In this document: one piece after another, positions 9,366 to 18,161 of the stretch
How positions within the stretch are numbered: position 1 is the first letter of the stretch
Layout of the letters: every line of letters starts with the position of its first letter
Position numbers and translations under genes: made by a program
Notes under the pieces: model-generated
Database searches by the model: none
What the model saw: only the letters and a program-made list of their open reading frames with translations
What the model was told of the DNA's origin: nothing
NCBI GenBank assembly: GCA_964532595.1
Contig: CAZHIQ010000001.1
Location: 294,529 to 358,528 of the forward strand
Source: Chryseosolibacter sp964532595
GTDB taxonomy: Bacteria; Bacteroidota; Bacteroidia; Cytophagales; Cyclobacteriaceae
Length of the DNA stretch: 64,000 bases
Reading direction: 5' to 3'

Positions 9366-10451
9366 TTATGAGGACACTGTCGGAGACAAATGTCGCGCAA
9401 CTTTATCCAGGAGAGCAATATAGGTATCTATCCCTTTGACGATCTCCTCCACATAAATGAATTCGTCAGCTGTATGCGACCGGGCCGAATCGCCAGGGCC
9501 GATTTTTACTGACGGGACGGGAATCAATGCCTGATCGGAAGTAGTGGGTGATCCGTATAGCTTTATACCCAGTTCTTTTGCTGCCAGCACAAGGGCATGG
9601 TTGTCAGCAATTCCGGAAGGGCGCAGCCGCAATGAGCGCGGCGTAACTTCCGCGCGCAGGTGCTGCTGAATTATTTCGAGCACCTCTTCCAGTGTGTACT
9701 GCTCTGTTACGCGTACGTCAATCGTAAAGCTACACTCAGCAGGAACCACGTTGTGCTGTTTGCCTGCCTGAATAACCGTAACCGTCATCTTGACCTCTCC
9801 GAGCACCGGCGACACCCTCGGGTACTTATAACTTCGTATCCACTGAACGTCTTCGAGCGCGAGATAAATTGCATTCACTCCTTCGTCGCGAGCCGCGTGG
9901 CCGGCCCTGCCTTTCACAACGCAATCCAGAACCAACAGGCCTTTTTCCGCGACAGCCATGTCACACAACGTCGGTTCGCCCACAATAGCGAAGTCGATAG
10001 GAGGCAACATCTCCCAAATTCGCTCAATTCCCTCCTTGCCGGAAATCTCCTCCTCGGCGCTCGCCACCATCACAAGGTTAAAGGGCAAGTCGTGACGATC
10101 ATAATAATGCAGGAACGCCATCATGAGACAGACCAGAGGGCCTCCGGCATCGTTACTTCCAAGTCCGTATAATTTGCCGTCAACAATCTCCGCCGTAAAC
10201 GGATCCCGTGTATAGGCGGGGTTAGGCCTTACCGTGTCGTGATGGGAATTGAGGAGAATGGTGGGTTTCCCGGGGCTGAAACTCTTGTTTCTCGCCCAGA
10301 CGTTGTTCCCTACTCTCTCGCAGGGAATATCATTCTGACGAAAAAACCCTTCCAGAACGAGCGCCGTCTTATCCTCTTCTCTGCTGAAAGAAGGTAACGC
10401 GATAAGCTGTTCAAGGAGATTGATAGCTATTTCATCAGGCTGCTGTTTCAC
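9366..10451 (-). CDS. argE: M20 family acyl-ornithine/acyl-citrulline deacylase (ArgE type)
   Basis: A 361-aa dinuclear zinc amidohydrolase of the M20 family. Metal and catalytic motifs are visible: NSHHDTVRP, GSNDAGG, and the Glu-Glu pair in ASAEEEISGKEG. In Bacteroidota with the acyl-ornithine carbamoyltransferase route, the acyl group is removed after carbamoylation. The likely substrate here is therefore N-acyl-citrulline (succinyl or acetyl) giving citrulline for ArgG, rather than acetylornithine as in E. coli. That is inferred from the adjacent argF', not read from this protein. It sits 3 bp after argB. Confidence 0.9.
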   Translation of the reverse strand: MKQQPDEIAINLLEQLIALPSFSREEDKTALVLEGFFRQNDIPCERVGNNVWARNKSFSPGKPTILLNSHHDTVRPNPAYTRDPFTAEIVDGKLYGLGSNDAGGPLVCLMMAFLHYYDRHDLPFNLVMVASAEEEISGKEGIERIWEMLPPIDFAIVGEPTLCDMAVAEKGLLVLDCVVKGRAGHAARDEGVNAIYLALEDVQWIRSYKYPRVSPVLGEVKMTVTVIQAGKQHNVVPAECSFTIDVRVTEQYTLEEVLEIIQQHLRAEVTPRSLRLRPSGIADNHALVLAAKELGIKLYGSPTTSDQALIPVPSVKIGPGDSARSHTADEFIYVEEIVKGIDTYIALLDKVARHLSPTVSS

Positions 10452-10454
10452 GGC

Positions 10455-11243
10455 TTAAGGGGTTATGAGGGTCCCGGCGGTTGATTCACCCATGTTCTTA
10501 CTGAGATCATCCGCCTCACCAATAAGCACTTCACTAACCCCCATCTCAATAGCGGCAAAGGCATTCTGAAGCTTGGGTAAAATACCGTCTGCGAGCGCCT
10601 TCTGTTCCAGCAGCTCCGCATACAAGCTCCGCGTCAAGTGCCGTACCACGGAATCAGGATTTTCCACATCGCGAAGAACACCCTTCTTCTCGAAGCAATA
10701 AATAAGTCGTACACTGTACAACTTACTAAGGGCAACTGCCAAAACGGAAGAAATCGTATCCGCATTGGTATTCAGTATCGATCCCTCTGAATGCGTCAGG
10801 GGAGCAAATACCGGAACAACACCTGTATTCAAAAGTCCGGAAATCAGCGATATATTGACATCGTCGTGGGTGATATCGCCCACAAACCCATAATCGATTT
10901 CCTTCACTGGGCGTTTCACGGCGCGAATGGCGTTACCGTCAGCACCGGTAAGTCCGAGTGCATTACAGCCCAGCACCTGCAGGCGGGCCACAAGCTGTTT
11001 ATTAACAAGGCCACCATACACCATCGTGACCAGATCACGGGTGGGCTGGTCCGTAATTCTCCTACCGTTGACGTATTTCGACTCGATCGACAACTGATCG
11101 CCAATGCGCGTTGCTATCTTCCCTCCTCCGTGAATGAGAATTCTCTTCTCACCGAGCGCCGCAAACTCTCCGAGGAACCGCTCGAGCGCTGCTTCGTCGT
11201 CGAGAACATTACCACCGATTTTGATGATGAAAAGCCGCTCCAT
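10455..11243 (-). CDS. argB: N-acetylglutamate kinase (amino acid kinase family)
   Basis: Second step of the pathway: ATP-dependent phosphorylation of the acylated glutamate. The 262-aa protein shows the amino-acid-kinase N-terminus (IKIGGNVLDD), the glycine-rich ILIHGGGK nucleotide loop, the substrate segment GLTGADGNAI, and LNTNADTISSVLA with the conserved Asn and Asp near the transferred phosphate. It lacks the extra N-terminal helix of arginine-inhibited hexameric enzymes, which suggests an E. coli-like dimer; that is inference from length only. It is in the operon between argF' and argE with very short spacers. Confidence 0.95.
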   Translation of the reverse strand: MERLFIIKIGGNVLDDEAALERFLGEFAALGEKRILIHGGGKIATRIGDQLSIESKYVNGRRITDQPTRDLVTMVYGGLVNKQLVARLQVLGCNALGLTGADGNAIRAVKRPVKEIDYGFVGDITHDDVNISLISGLLNTGVVPVFAPLTHSEGSILNTNADTISSVLAVALSKLYSVRLIYCFEKKGVLRDVENPDSVVRHLTRSLYAELLEQKALADGILPKLQNAFAAIEMGVSEVLIGEADDLSKNMGESTAGTLITP

Positions 11244-11249
11244 ATCCGA

Positions 11250-12209
11250 CTAGCGATGGTGGGTTAACAATTCGGAAAGAACAGCCTGCGCCGCCCACAC
11301 ACGGTTCGACGCCTGGTGCGTGACAATACTGCTGAAACCGTCAAGGACTTCCCCGCTGAGCTCAACGTTGCGCCGGACGGGCAGACAATGCATCACTTTC
11401 GCGTGGTTCGTAACAAGTAATTTCTCATTGGTAAGCATCCACGACTTGTCGTCAGTGAGCACCTTCCCGTACTGGTGATACGAACTCCAGTTCTTGACAT
11501 AAACGAAATCGGCGTCTTTCAGCGCATACTCCTGATCGTGCGTAATCGACGCACCTTTGGTAAAGGTGGTATCGAGTTCATATCCTTCGGGATGGGCGAT
11601 TACAAAATCACCGTGCCCCCAGGCGTTAACCCATTGAGAGAAACTATTGGCAACGCATTGAGGAAGAGCCTTCACGTGTGGCGCCCACGTCAATACGATC
11701 TTGGGTCTGCGCTTTTTCTCCTTGAAGACTTCGGTAATGGTCACAAGGTCTGTAAGACTCTGAAGCGGATGCAGCGTTGCGCTTTCGAGGCTAACCACGG
11801 GGATCCCGGTGTATTTAATGAACTGCTGAATATATTGTTCGCTGTAGTCCTCGTTTCTGTCGCGGAGGGAAGGGAATGTCCGGATTCCCAGAATATCAAA
11901 GTATTTACCGAGGATGGGGGCTGCATCCTTAACATGCTCCACCGTTGTCCCATTCATGATAGCTTCCTCTCCAAATTCGAGTGACCATCCCTCCTGACCG
12001 ACGTTGAAAACGATCGCTTCCATGCCGAGGTTAGCCGCAGCTATCTGGGTGCTCAAGCGGGTGCGCATACTCGGATTGAGGAATAGAAGTCCGATGCGCT
12101 TATGCTGGCCCAGCGTATGATCCCGGTACGGGTCGGCCTTGTACGCCAAGGCTTTCTGTATCAGCTCGTGGATATCGTGGACGTCATGAACGGAGATAAA
12201 ATTCTTCAT
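11250..12209 (-). CDS. argF': N-succinyl/N-acetyl-ornithine carbamoyltransferase (ArgF')
   Basis: A 319-aa transcarbamylase of the acyl-ornithine type used by Bacteroidota and xanthomonads instead of ordinary ornithine carbamoyltransferase. The carbamoyl-phosphate motif is FLNPSMRTRLST (about 43-54) and the C-terminal motif is HCLPVRRN. Long stretches match, from memory, the Bacteroides fragilis succinylornithine enzyme (TLHPLQSLTDL, LTWAPHVKALPQ, HPEGYEL). The substrate-selecting position of the 80-90s loop is Val90 (NGTTVEH). The fragilis enzyme has Pro there and the Xanthomonas acetyl enzyme has Glu, so Val argues for succinylornithine. Its start overlaps the argD stop by 4 bp, as expected for translational coupling. 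Confidence 0.95.
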   Translation of the reverse strand: MKNFISVHDVHDIHELIQKALAYKADPYRDHTLGQHKRIGLLFLNPSMRTRLSTQIAAANLGMEAIVFNVGQEGWSLEFGEEAIMNGTTVEHVKDAAPILGKYFDILGIRTFPSLRDRNEDYSEQYIQQFIKYTGIPVVSLESATLHPLQSLTDLVTITEVFKEKKRRPKIVLTWAPHVKALPQCVANSFSQWVNAWGHGDFVIAHPEGYELDTTFTKGASITHDQEYALKDADFVYVKNWSSYHQYGKVLTDDKSWMLTNEKLLVTNHAKVMHCLPVRRNVELSGEVLDGFSSIVTHQASNRVWAAQAVLSELLTHHR

Positions 12210-13327
12210 GCGAGTTCTTTCTTGAGGGCATTTAACAACATATCCGCTTCCTCGCGACTTACCGCGAGCGACGGAAGTAGCCGTACCGTATTTGGCTTGG
12301 CTTCTCCTGTAAAGATATGATGTTCCATCAGGAGATTCTTCCGCACATGTTTGTACGCGTCAGGGAGATCAAACCCAATCATCAACCCGCGGCCCCGCAC
12401 TTCACTGACATGCGGAAGACCGGTGAGTTGCTCCAGCCAATAATTGCCGATAGACTGAGCATTCTTCATAAGGTCTTCTTCCTGGATGACTTCAAGAACC
12501 GCCAGCGACGCTGCGGCGGCAAGATAGTTTCCGCCAAACGTTGTTCCCAGCATTCCGCTCCACGGTTTGATGTCAGGGTGTATCAACACGCCCCCTACGG
12601 GGAAACCGTTGCCCATCCCTTTGGCCGTAGTAATCAGGTGCGGTTGTATACCGGCATGCTGGTGTGCAAAGAACTTGCCGGTCCGACCATATCCGGACTG
12701 TACTTCATCGAGTATCAGAAGCGCGCCGTGAGCAGCACACTTGGTTTCGAGATGGCGGAGAAACTCGTCATCGGGGATGCGAATGCCCCCAACTCCTTGG
12801 ATGCCTTCAATAATCACTGCCGCTACTTCGTTGTTCATTACGCCATCAAAGGCGGCAATGTCATTGAAAGGGACAAAGACTATATCGTGATCGGCGTTGA
12901 ACGGAGCGACAATTTTCGGATTATCCGTTGCGGCAACTGCGCCCGATGTGCGGCCGTGAAAGGCGTTCCGGAAAGCAATAATCCGCTTGCGGCCCGTTAC
13001 GAACGAAGCGACCTTAAGCGCATTCTCATTTGCCTCCGCTCCGGAGTTACAAAGGAATAGCTGATAATCGGAATAACCGGATACTGCCCCAAGTTTATCC
13101 GCCAACTCGCGCTGAAGTGGGTTTTCGACACTGTTAGAATAAAATCCGATTCTGGAGAGTTGTGTAGTCAGCCGGTCAACGTACCTCGGGTGGGAATGTC
13201 CGATCGAAATCACAGCGTGGCCCCCGTAGAGGTCCAGATATTTCTCGCCCTTATCATCCCAGAGCCAGGAACCCTGAGCTTTAACCGGCGTGATGGAAAA
13301 CAATGGGTATACGTCAAACAGGTTCAT
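12206..13327 (-). CDS. argD: Acyl-ornithine aminotransferase (class III, PLP)
   Basis: A 373-aa fold-type I, class III aminotransferase that makes the acylated ornithine from the acylated glutamate semialdehyde with glutamate as amino donor. PLP contacts are visible: the NSGAEANENALK loop (94-105), LILDEVQSGYGRTG with Asp207 on the pyridine nitrogen, and the Schiff-base Lys236 in TTAKGMGNGFPVGG. The frame is open up to 13384, but the ATG at 13327 (MNLFDVYPLF) matches the usual start and leaves a 7-bp spacer to argC. Confidence 0.94.
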   Translation of the reverse strand: MNLFDVYPLFSITPVKAQGSWLWDDKGEKYLDLYGGHAVISIGHSHPRYVDRLTTQLSRIGFYSNSVENPLQRELADKLGAVSGYSDYQLFLCNSGAEANENALKVASFVTGRKRIIAFRNAFHGRTSGAVAATDNPKIVAPFNADHDIVFVPFNDIAAFDGVMNNEVAAVIIEGIQGVGGIRIPDDEFLRHLETKCAAHGALLILDEVQSGYGRTGKFFAHQHAGIQPHLITTAKGMGNGFPVGGVLIHPDIKPWSGMLGTTFGGNYLAAAASLAVLEVIQEEDLMKNAQSIGNYWLEQLTGLPHVSEVRGRGLMIGFDLPDAYKHVRKNLLMEHHIFTGEAKPNTVRLLPSLAVSREEADMLLNALKKELA

Positions 13328-13334
13328 AGGCAAA

Positions 13335-14306
13335 TCAAAATACGATGCTCTTAAGACGAAGGCCGTCGCGTTCGTCCAGGCCAAACATCAGGTTCATGTT
13401 TTGGACTGCTTGTCCGGATGCACCTTTCAGTAGATTATCCAGCGCTGAGTGAACAACCAGTTTGTCACCCTGCTTCTCGATTCCGATGAGGCACTTGTTC
13501 GTGTTGACAACCTGTTTGAGGTCAACCGATCCATCGGCCACCACAGTGAAGGGATGGTCCTTATAGAAAGATTTGTACAACGACACTACCTCTTCCTGTG
13601 AGAGTGCGCATGTTACACATGAGCTGACAAAGATGCCGCGTGTGAAGTCACCTCGCCAGGGAATAAAGTTTATTGGTGCTGCGAACGCCGGCTGCAAATA
13701 CTTGAGGTGATGGTTTATCTCACGAAGATGTTGGTGCGAGAGCGTCTTGTACGCCGAGATATTGTTCGCCCGCCAGGTAAAGTGAGTTGTTGGTTGCAGC
13801 TTTTGCCCCGCGCCCGTAGATCCCGTTATTCCCGTACTGTAAACCTCGCCGAGGAGTCCTGCTTCCGCCAGCGGAAGCATTCCCAGTGTTAACGTCGTTG
13901 CGAAGCAACCCGGGTTGGCAATGTTCTTTGCCTGACGAATCTCGTCACGATACAGCTCGGGAAGACCGTAGACAAATTGGCGGTCGCCCGATGATTCGCC
14001 CAGCCGGAAATCCTGGCTAAGGTCGATGATGCGTGTATCGGGATGAAATTCGTTTTCTGCGAGGAACACCTTGCTTTCCCCATGACCGAGACAAAGGAAG
14101 ACAACATCTACCTTTTGATCGTAAGTATCAGCGAAGGTGATTGACGTTTCTCCCAGGAGATCGGCGTGGACACTGTGCAAAGGCCTTCCCGCGTTACTGC
14201 GGCTGTGCACGAATGCCAGTTCAACATTGGGGTGATTGAGCAACAAGCGAATGGTTTCACCTCCTGTGAATCCTGCGCCGCCGATAATTCCTGCTGTAAC
14301 TTTCAA
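13335..14306 (-). CDS. argC: N-acetyl-gamma-glutamyl-phosphate reductase
   Basis: NADPH-dependent reductase that turns the acyl-glutamyl phosphate into the semialdehyde. The 323-aa protein has a Rossmann N-terminus with GIIGGAGFTGGE at 7-17 and the thioester-forming cysteine C134 in NPGCFATT, which is the family signature. The phrase TGITGSTGAGQKLQPTTHF and a conserved C-terminal region complete the reductase. It lies between argG and argD with 7-bp gaps on each side. Confidence 0.96.
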   Translation of the reverse strand: MKVTAGIIGGAGFTGGETIRLLLNHPNVELAFVHSRSNAGRPLHSVHADLLGETSITFADTYDQKVDVVFLCLGHGESKVFLAENEFHPDTRIIDLSQDFRLGESSGDRQFVYGLPELYRDEIRQAKNIANPGCFATTLTLGMLPLAEAGLLGEVYSTGITGSTGAGQKLQPTTHFTWRANNISAYKTLSHQHLREINHHLKYLQPAFAAPINFIPWRGDFTRGIFVSSCVTCALSQEEVVSLYKSFYKDHPFTVVADGSVDLKQVVNTNKCLIGIEKQGDKLVVHSALDNLLKGASGQAVQNMNLMFGLDERDGLRLKSIVF

Positions 14307-14313
14307 TTATAAA

Positions 14314-15534
14314 TCAGGTTTGTTCGTTTGAATGTGATTGCTCGTGTGATCTGACCTGTTGCCAGATCATGGTTTGATTTCCGAATATTTTCGAGAATCC
14401 TTTTACATCATCGCCCGTCCAGCCGAGGTTCATCTCGCCATACTTTCCAAAGCGCGACGACATCAGATCGAAGGGTGATTCTATACCTAATACTACGAAG
14501 CGATAAGGATGCAGTTCAACGTGCACATCGCCGGTAACGTGTCCCTGGGTGCTCGTCAGAAACGCTTCAATGTCACGCATGACGGGGTCAAGGTACTGGC
14601 CTTCATGCAACCAGTTGCCGTAGAATTGCGCCAGCTGATCTTTCCACGACAACTGCCACTTGGTTAACACGTGTTTCTCGAGCGTGTGGTGAGCCCGGAT
14701 GATAATGACAGGGGCCGCTGCTTCGAAGCCTACTCGTCCTTTAATCCCTATAATCGTGTCTCCCACGTGAATATCGCGACCTATTCCGAAAGGCGCCGCA
14801 ATGCGTTGTACTTCCTGAATAGCTTCTACAGAGTGACTGAAGTTCTTCTCGTTTACCCCAACAAGCTCGCCCTGCCTGAAGGTGAGCTTCAGTTTTTCAG
14901 GAGCCGACTTCGTTACCGGCGTAGGCCATGCCTCCTCGGGAAGCATACCCAACGAGCTCAAAGTCTCTTTACCACCGACTGAAGTTCCCCACAAACCTTT
15001 ATTGATGGAGTACATCGCCTTTTCAAAATTCATATCAACGCCTTTTGAGCGCAGATAATTAATCTCCTCTTCGCGCGACAATTTCATTTCGCGAATGGGC
15101 GTGATGATCTCGATGTTAGGTGCCAGGATATGGAGGATCATGTCAAATCTCACCTGATCATTTCCAGCTCCTGTGCTGCCGTGTGCCACCGCATCCGCAC
15201 CAATTTTCCGGGCATACTGCGCTGTTGCCAACGCCTGCGACATGCGCTCAGCACTCACACTCAGCGGATAAGTGTTGTTCTTCAGAACATTTCCAAATAT
15301 CAGAAACCGGATAACCTGATCGTAATAGTTCCGCGTCTCGTCAACCGTCTCATGAGAAGCTACACCGAGATCGCGGGCGCGCTTCTCTATCGTTTGAAGC
15401 TCCGCAGCATCGAAGCCTCCGGTATTGACCGTCAACGTATGAACCTCATAACCCTTCTCTTCACTGAGATACTTAACACAATACGAAGTGTCGAGGCCTC
15501 CGCTAAACGCCAGTACAACTTTTTTCTTACTCAT
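14314..15534 (-). CDS. argG: Argininosuccinate synthase
   Basis: ATP-dependent joining of citrulline and aspartate. The 406-aa enzyme starts MSKKKVVLAFSGGLDTSYC, with the PP-loop SGGLDTS at residues 11-17, and continues with STGAGNDQVRFD, which binds citrulline and ATP in this family. It is second in the arg operon, 76 bp after the acetyltransferase. That gap holds an excellent Bacteroidota promoter only a few bases from the ATG, so argG may also start its own, nearly leaderless transcript. Confidence 0.95.
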   Translation of the reverse strand: MSKKKVVLAFSGGLDTSYCVKYLSEEKGYEVHTLTVNTGGFDAAELQTIEKRARDLGVASHETVDETRNYYDQVIRFLIFGNVLKNNTYPLSVSAERMSQALATAQYARKIGADAVAHGSTGAGNDQVRFDMILHILAPNIEIITPIREMKLSREEEINYLRSKGVDMNFEKAMYSINKGLWGTSVGGKETLSSLGMLPEEAWPTPVTKSAPEKLKLTFRQGELVGVNEKNFSHSVEAIQEVQRIAAPFGIGRDIHVGDTIIGIKGRVGFEAAAPVIIIRAHHTLEKHVLTKWQLSWKDQLAQFYGNWLHEGQYLDPVMRDIEAFLTSTQGHVTGDVHVELHPYRFVVLGIESPFDLMSSRFGKYGEMNLGWTGDDVKGFSKIFGNQTMIWQQVRSHEQSHSNEQT

Positions 15535-15539
15535 GGGTG

Positions 15540-15570
15540 CAAATGTATAAGCTTATCATCCGAATGCAAA
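15540..15570 (-). promoter_or_regulatory. Consensus Bacteroidota promoter directly in front of argG
   Basis: On the minus strand TTTG (15567-15570), a 19-bp spacer, and TACATTTG (15540-15547) match the -33/-7 consensus TTTG / TAnnTTTG exactly. Only five bases (CACCC) separate the -7 box from the argG ATG, so the predicted transcript would start at or next to the start codon. Confidence 0.6.
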
Positions 15571-15610
15571 AATGCGCGGTCGGAGCTGACAAACGATCCA
15601 AAGAAGTTTA

Positions 15611-16390
15611 TTACCAGAAGAAAATACCCAGAAGCGAGCGCTTCTTCTCTACGTCAGCTGCGCCACCGGTGCCGTTCTCTTTCTTGCGGAACGACTTCAG
15701 CAGAACATACTGCTTGAAGCGCATCCAACGCTCGAAAAGCCTCAGGTTACTGCGAAAGCCGCGATGTTGATGATTCATCACCAATTGTCCCGAAGGCGTC
15801 ACGGCCGACTGCTTCACGGGAGGCAACGTCATATTGAGTTTAGCGGCCGCCTCTTCGGGATCGAACAGCATAGCCGTACACAAACAATTCTTGCGCTCTT
15901 TCGCCATGAGGATATCGTAGTTCACGCAGCTTCGGCAACCCTTCCAAAATTCCTCATCCGTTGTAAGCTCAGAATATGTCACCGGCTCATAGCCGAGATC
16001 CGAGTTGATCTTCATCACCGCAAGGCCGGTTGTAAGACCGAAAATCTTGGCATTAGGGTATTTCTCACGCGAGAGCTCAAATATTCTGCGTTTGATATCC
16101 GTAGCAACCCCCGTTTTGCGGAAAGCTGGCGACACTATGAGGCCTGAATTGGCCACATACTTTTCGTGCTGCCAGGCCTCGATATAGCAAAAGCCTACCC
16201 AGGTGCCATCACGGGTAACGGCAATAACAGCCTTGCCTTCGCTGATTTTTCGACGGATGTAATCCGGAGAGCGCTTGGCAATACCCGTCCCTCGCGCCTT
16301 GGCTGACTCTTCCATCTCCGTCGTGATGGTTTCAGCGTATTCTGCATCGTCAGGTAAAGCTACTCTGACGATAATGTCATTCTTTTCCAA
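15611..16390 (-). CDS. GNAT acetyltransferase, probable N-acetylglutamate synthase of the arg operon
   Basis: A 259-aa protein with a GNAT fold: acyl-CoA-binding region ANSGLIVSPAFRKTGVATDIKRR with the R/Q-x-x-G-x-G/A-like loop (FRKTGVA), and beta strands before it (GTWVGFCYIEAWQH). It is the first gene of the arginine operon, where Bacteroidota carry a GNAT protein in place of classical argA. The likely reaction is acylation of glutamate from acetyl-CoA or succinyl-CoA. A cysteine-bearing insert (CRSCVNYD...KNCLC) follows the GNAT core. The function is assigned from position and fold; the acyl donor is unknown. Confidence 0.8.
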   Translation of the reverse strand: MEKNDIIVRVALPDDAEYAETITTEMEESAKARGTGIAKRSPDYIRRKISEGKAVIAVTRDGTWVGFCYIEAWQHEKYVANSGLIVSPAFRKTGVATDIKRRIFELSREKYPNAKIFGLTTGLAVMKINSDLGYEPVTYSELTTDEEFWKGCRSCVNYDILMAKERKNCLCTAMLFDPEEAAAKLNMTLPPVKQSAVTPSGQLVMNHQHRGFRSNLRLFERWMRFKQYVLLKSFRKKENGTGGAADVEKKRSLLGIFFW

Positions 16391-16450
16391 TGTCGTAAAA
16401 AGGAAATCGTGGAAGAAAAGTAAAAGAGATGCTTACGCATGCATCAGAAC

Positions 16451-16465
16451 GATGTCCCGGACATC
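16451..16465. promoter_or_regulatory. Perfect palindrome, possible operator of the arg operon
   Basis: GATGTCC-C-GGACATC has perfect 7-bp arms around one base, about 60 bp upstream of the acetyltransferase start. This size and symmetry suit a dimeric repressor. It does not resemble the A/T-rich ARG box of enteric ArgR. No regulator gene lies nearby. Confidence 0.35.
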
Positions 16466-16695
16466 GCCCTGTTTTGTCAACAGTTTAGGAGTTGTACGGA
16501 TTAAATGCGCGCGTACCTTGAAGGTCGGGGGCGCCTGGTCACCAAACAGGCGTTAGAGAAGAACTGAACCGTTCTGAGGGAGTGGTATGCAGCTAAAGCC
16601 GCAGTCAATAAGGTGAACTTGCTTTTCAATTTCTTTTAACCGTTTAACGTTAGAGGAAATTCATTCAGTTGCTGTTGGTTAAACACTCACAAATG

Positions 16696-16728
16696 CAAAA
16701 TTAAATGATAATTCTCTGACATCGACAA
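16696..16728 (-). promoter_or_regulatory. Candidate promoter of the arginine operon
   Basis: On the minus strand TTG (16726-16728), a 22-bp spacer and TAATTTTG (16696-16703) fit the -33/-7 pattern with a perfect -7 box. Transcription would start near 16690, giving a leader of about 300 nt before the first gene. Confidence 0.4.
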
Positions 16729-16868
16729 GTCTTTTACGAAGAATTATCCAAAAAAGTTCGGGCCAAACAACAATGCCCCTTTACAGCCCAAAAAAGGCTC
16801 CTAACCTATTGTTCGTTAGTATCGCTTGTCTATCCTCAAAAGTGAATTCACAACCACGAAACCGGGGA

Positions 16869-17984
16869 CTAGAAATCCGGGCAGGGAATAATCAGCTTGT
16901 CTTTCGGCGGCTTGCGTGGGTTACGCATAGGCCAGGTGTAGACAAGGCTGAACTCATGCGCACCACCGCTGCCGGAACCCAGCTTCGAGACAGTGAAGTC
17001 GTAGCTGTAGCCGATGTTGATTGCATCTCGCGCGCCGATTTGTGTGAACCCAAGAAGCAGGACAACAGATTCGTTGTTGATAATGCCATCGATATTCTTG
17101 AAGGGAACGCCGCGGTACCAGGTACCCAGCACAAGGGGCTCGAACGTGAAATACAAACCAAGATCCATCTGGTCGAAGTGCCCCTGGTGGCGATACTGTA
17201 TGGCTGGCGCGATACTGCGCTCAGCATCGCGGGCATAAACTCCGCTGCCGACAACTCCGGGACGCATATAGAACTTCAAGCCCCCGTGAAAGGAGAGCTT
17301 TGCAGGAAGCGGACTGCGCTCGTCGATGATCGACTGGTTTGGTCTGTTGAGATGGCTCGCCGACACTCCCAGCCACGCCGAACGCGTGAAGAACACGCCG
17401 CCAAAAGAAATATCGAAGAAAGTTTTGCTGAAGTTCGTGTTAAATTGCTCTGCGCTGGGCTGATTGATAAACTGACCTGTGGCCGGATCAAACTGATCAC
17501 CGAAAGTCAAACGGTGAAAATTGACATCCCGGTTGTAAAGGCCAAGCTGGACACCCGGGCGAAAGCCGAGATACTCCGTAAGCTGTAATTCATATGAATA
17601 TTGAAGCCCAATGCTGAGCGATCGCAGTCCGGCGAGGCCTTCCTCATCCCGCGTAAGAATAATGCCTACACCGCTGTTGATATCTTCAATAAAATAATCG
17701 GCGAAAACCGACATCGTTGTAAAGTTAGCGTCGATTGCCGGCCACTGATTGCGATAATTGATTCCCGCCCGGGCCTGATTCGTCGAGCCCGCCAGCGCTG
17801 GATTCAGATAAAGAGGGGCAGCATAAAACTGCGAGAACTGCGGATCCTGTGCCTGACTGCCCAGGGGTGCGAAGAGTCCCGCAATGATGGCGACGAGAAA
17901 AACACAGCGCTCAAGCCCCACGTTCGGGAACAAAGTTTTTTCCGGACGTAGACTATCGACTTGTTGAAGGATCTGACGGCGCAT
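16869..17984 (-). CDS. PorP/SprF family type IX secretion membrane protein
   Basis: A 371-aa outer-membrane beta-barrel protein of the PorP/SprF family. A signal peptide ends near SQAQDPQFSQFY, and QDPQFSQFYAAPLYLNPALAGS is the hallmark start of mature PorP/SprF proteins; later strands alternate aromatic and small residues. These proteins serve type IX secretion, and paralogs are often linked to one large cargo with a type-B (gliding-associated) C-terminal domain. Here such a cargo starts 178 bp away on the opposite strand. The N-terminus before the hydrophobic segment is unusually long (about 25 residues); a start inside the frame is possible. Confidence 0.92.
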   Translation of the reverse strand: MRRQILQQVDSLRPEKTLFPNVGLERCVFLVAIIAGLFAPLGSQAQDPQFSQFYAAPLYLNPALAGSTNQARAGINYRNQWPAIDANFTTMSVFADYFIEDINSGVGIILTRDEEGLAGLRSLSIGLQYSYELQLTEYLGFRPGVQLGLYNRDVNFHRLTFGDQFDPATGQFINQPSAEQFNTNFSKTFFDISFGGVFFTRSAWLGVSASHLNRPNQSIIDERSPLPAKLSFHGGLKFYMRPGVVGSGVYARDAERSIAPAIQYRHQGHFDQMDLGLYFTFEPLVLGTWYRGVPFKNIDGIINNESVVLLLGFTQIGARDAINIGYSYDFTVSKLGSGSGGAHEFSLVYTWPMRNPRKPPKDKLIIPCPDF

Positions 17985-18161
17985 GCATTAAGGGTTACGT
18001 GCAATCAAAGCAAAATAACGGTATATCCGAAATTTAAAAAAATCGTGTTCCGCAGGCCGACCGGTTTTTACGTCACCCGCCGTCTCAAGCCGCTGGATCA
18101 AGATTATTAACGGTATTTTTTAGGCAAATTGTATACTTTAGGGGAACTTGGGCGTTCTAAG

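Larger units (their letters stand above)
16391..16868. other. Leader/intergenic region of the arginine operon
   Basis: A 478-bp stretch without a supportable gene, between the PorP gene (ending at 16869) and the first arg gene, both on the minus strand. It holds a candidate promoter near 16.7 kb, a 6-bp-stem hairpin CGCCTG...CAGGCG at 16532-16552 and a perfect 15-bp palindrome at 16451-16465. A leader of about 300 nt is thus predicted, long enough for RNA- or protein-based control by arginine. Confidence 0.5.
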
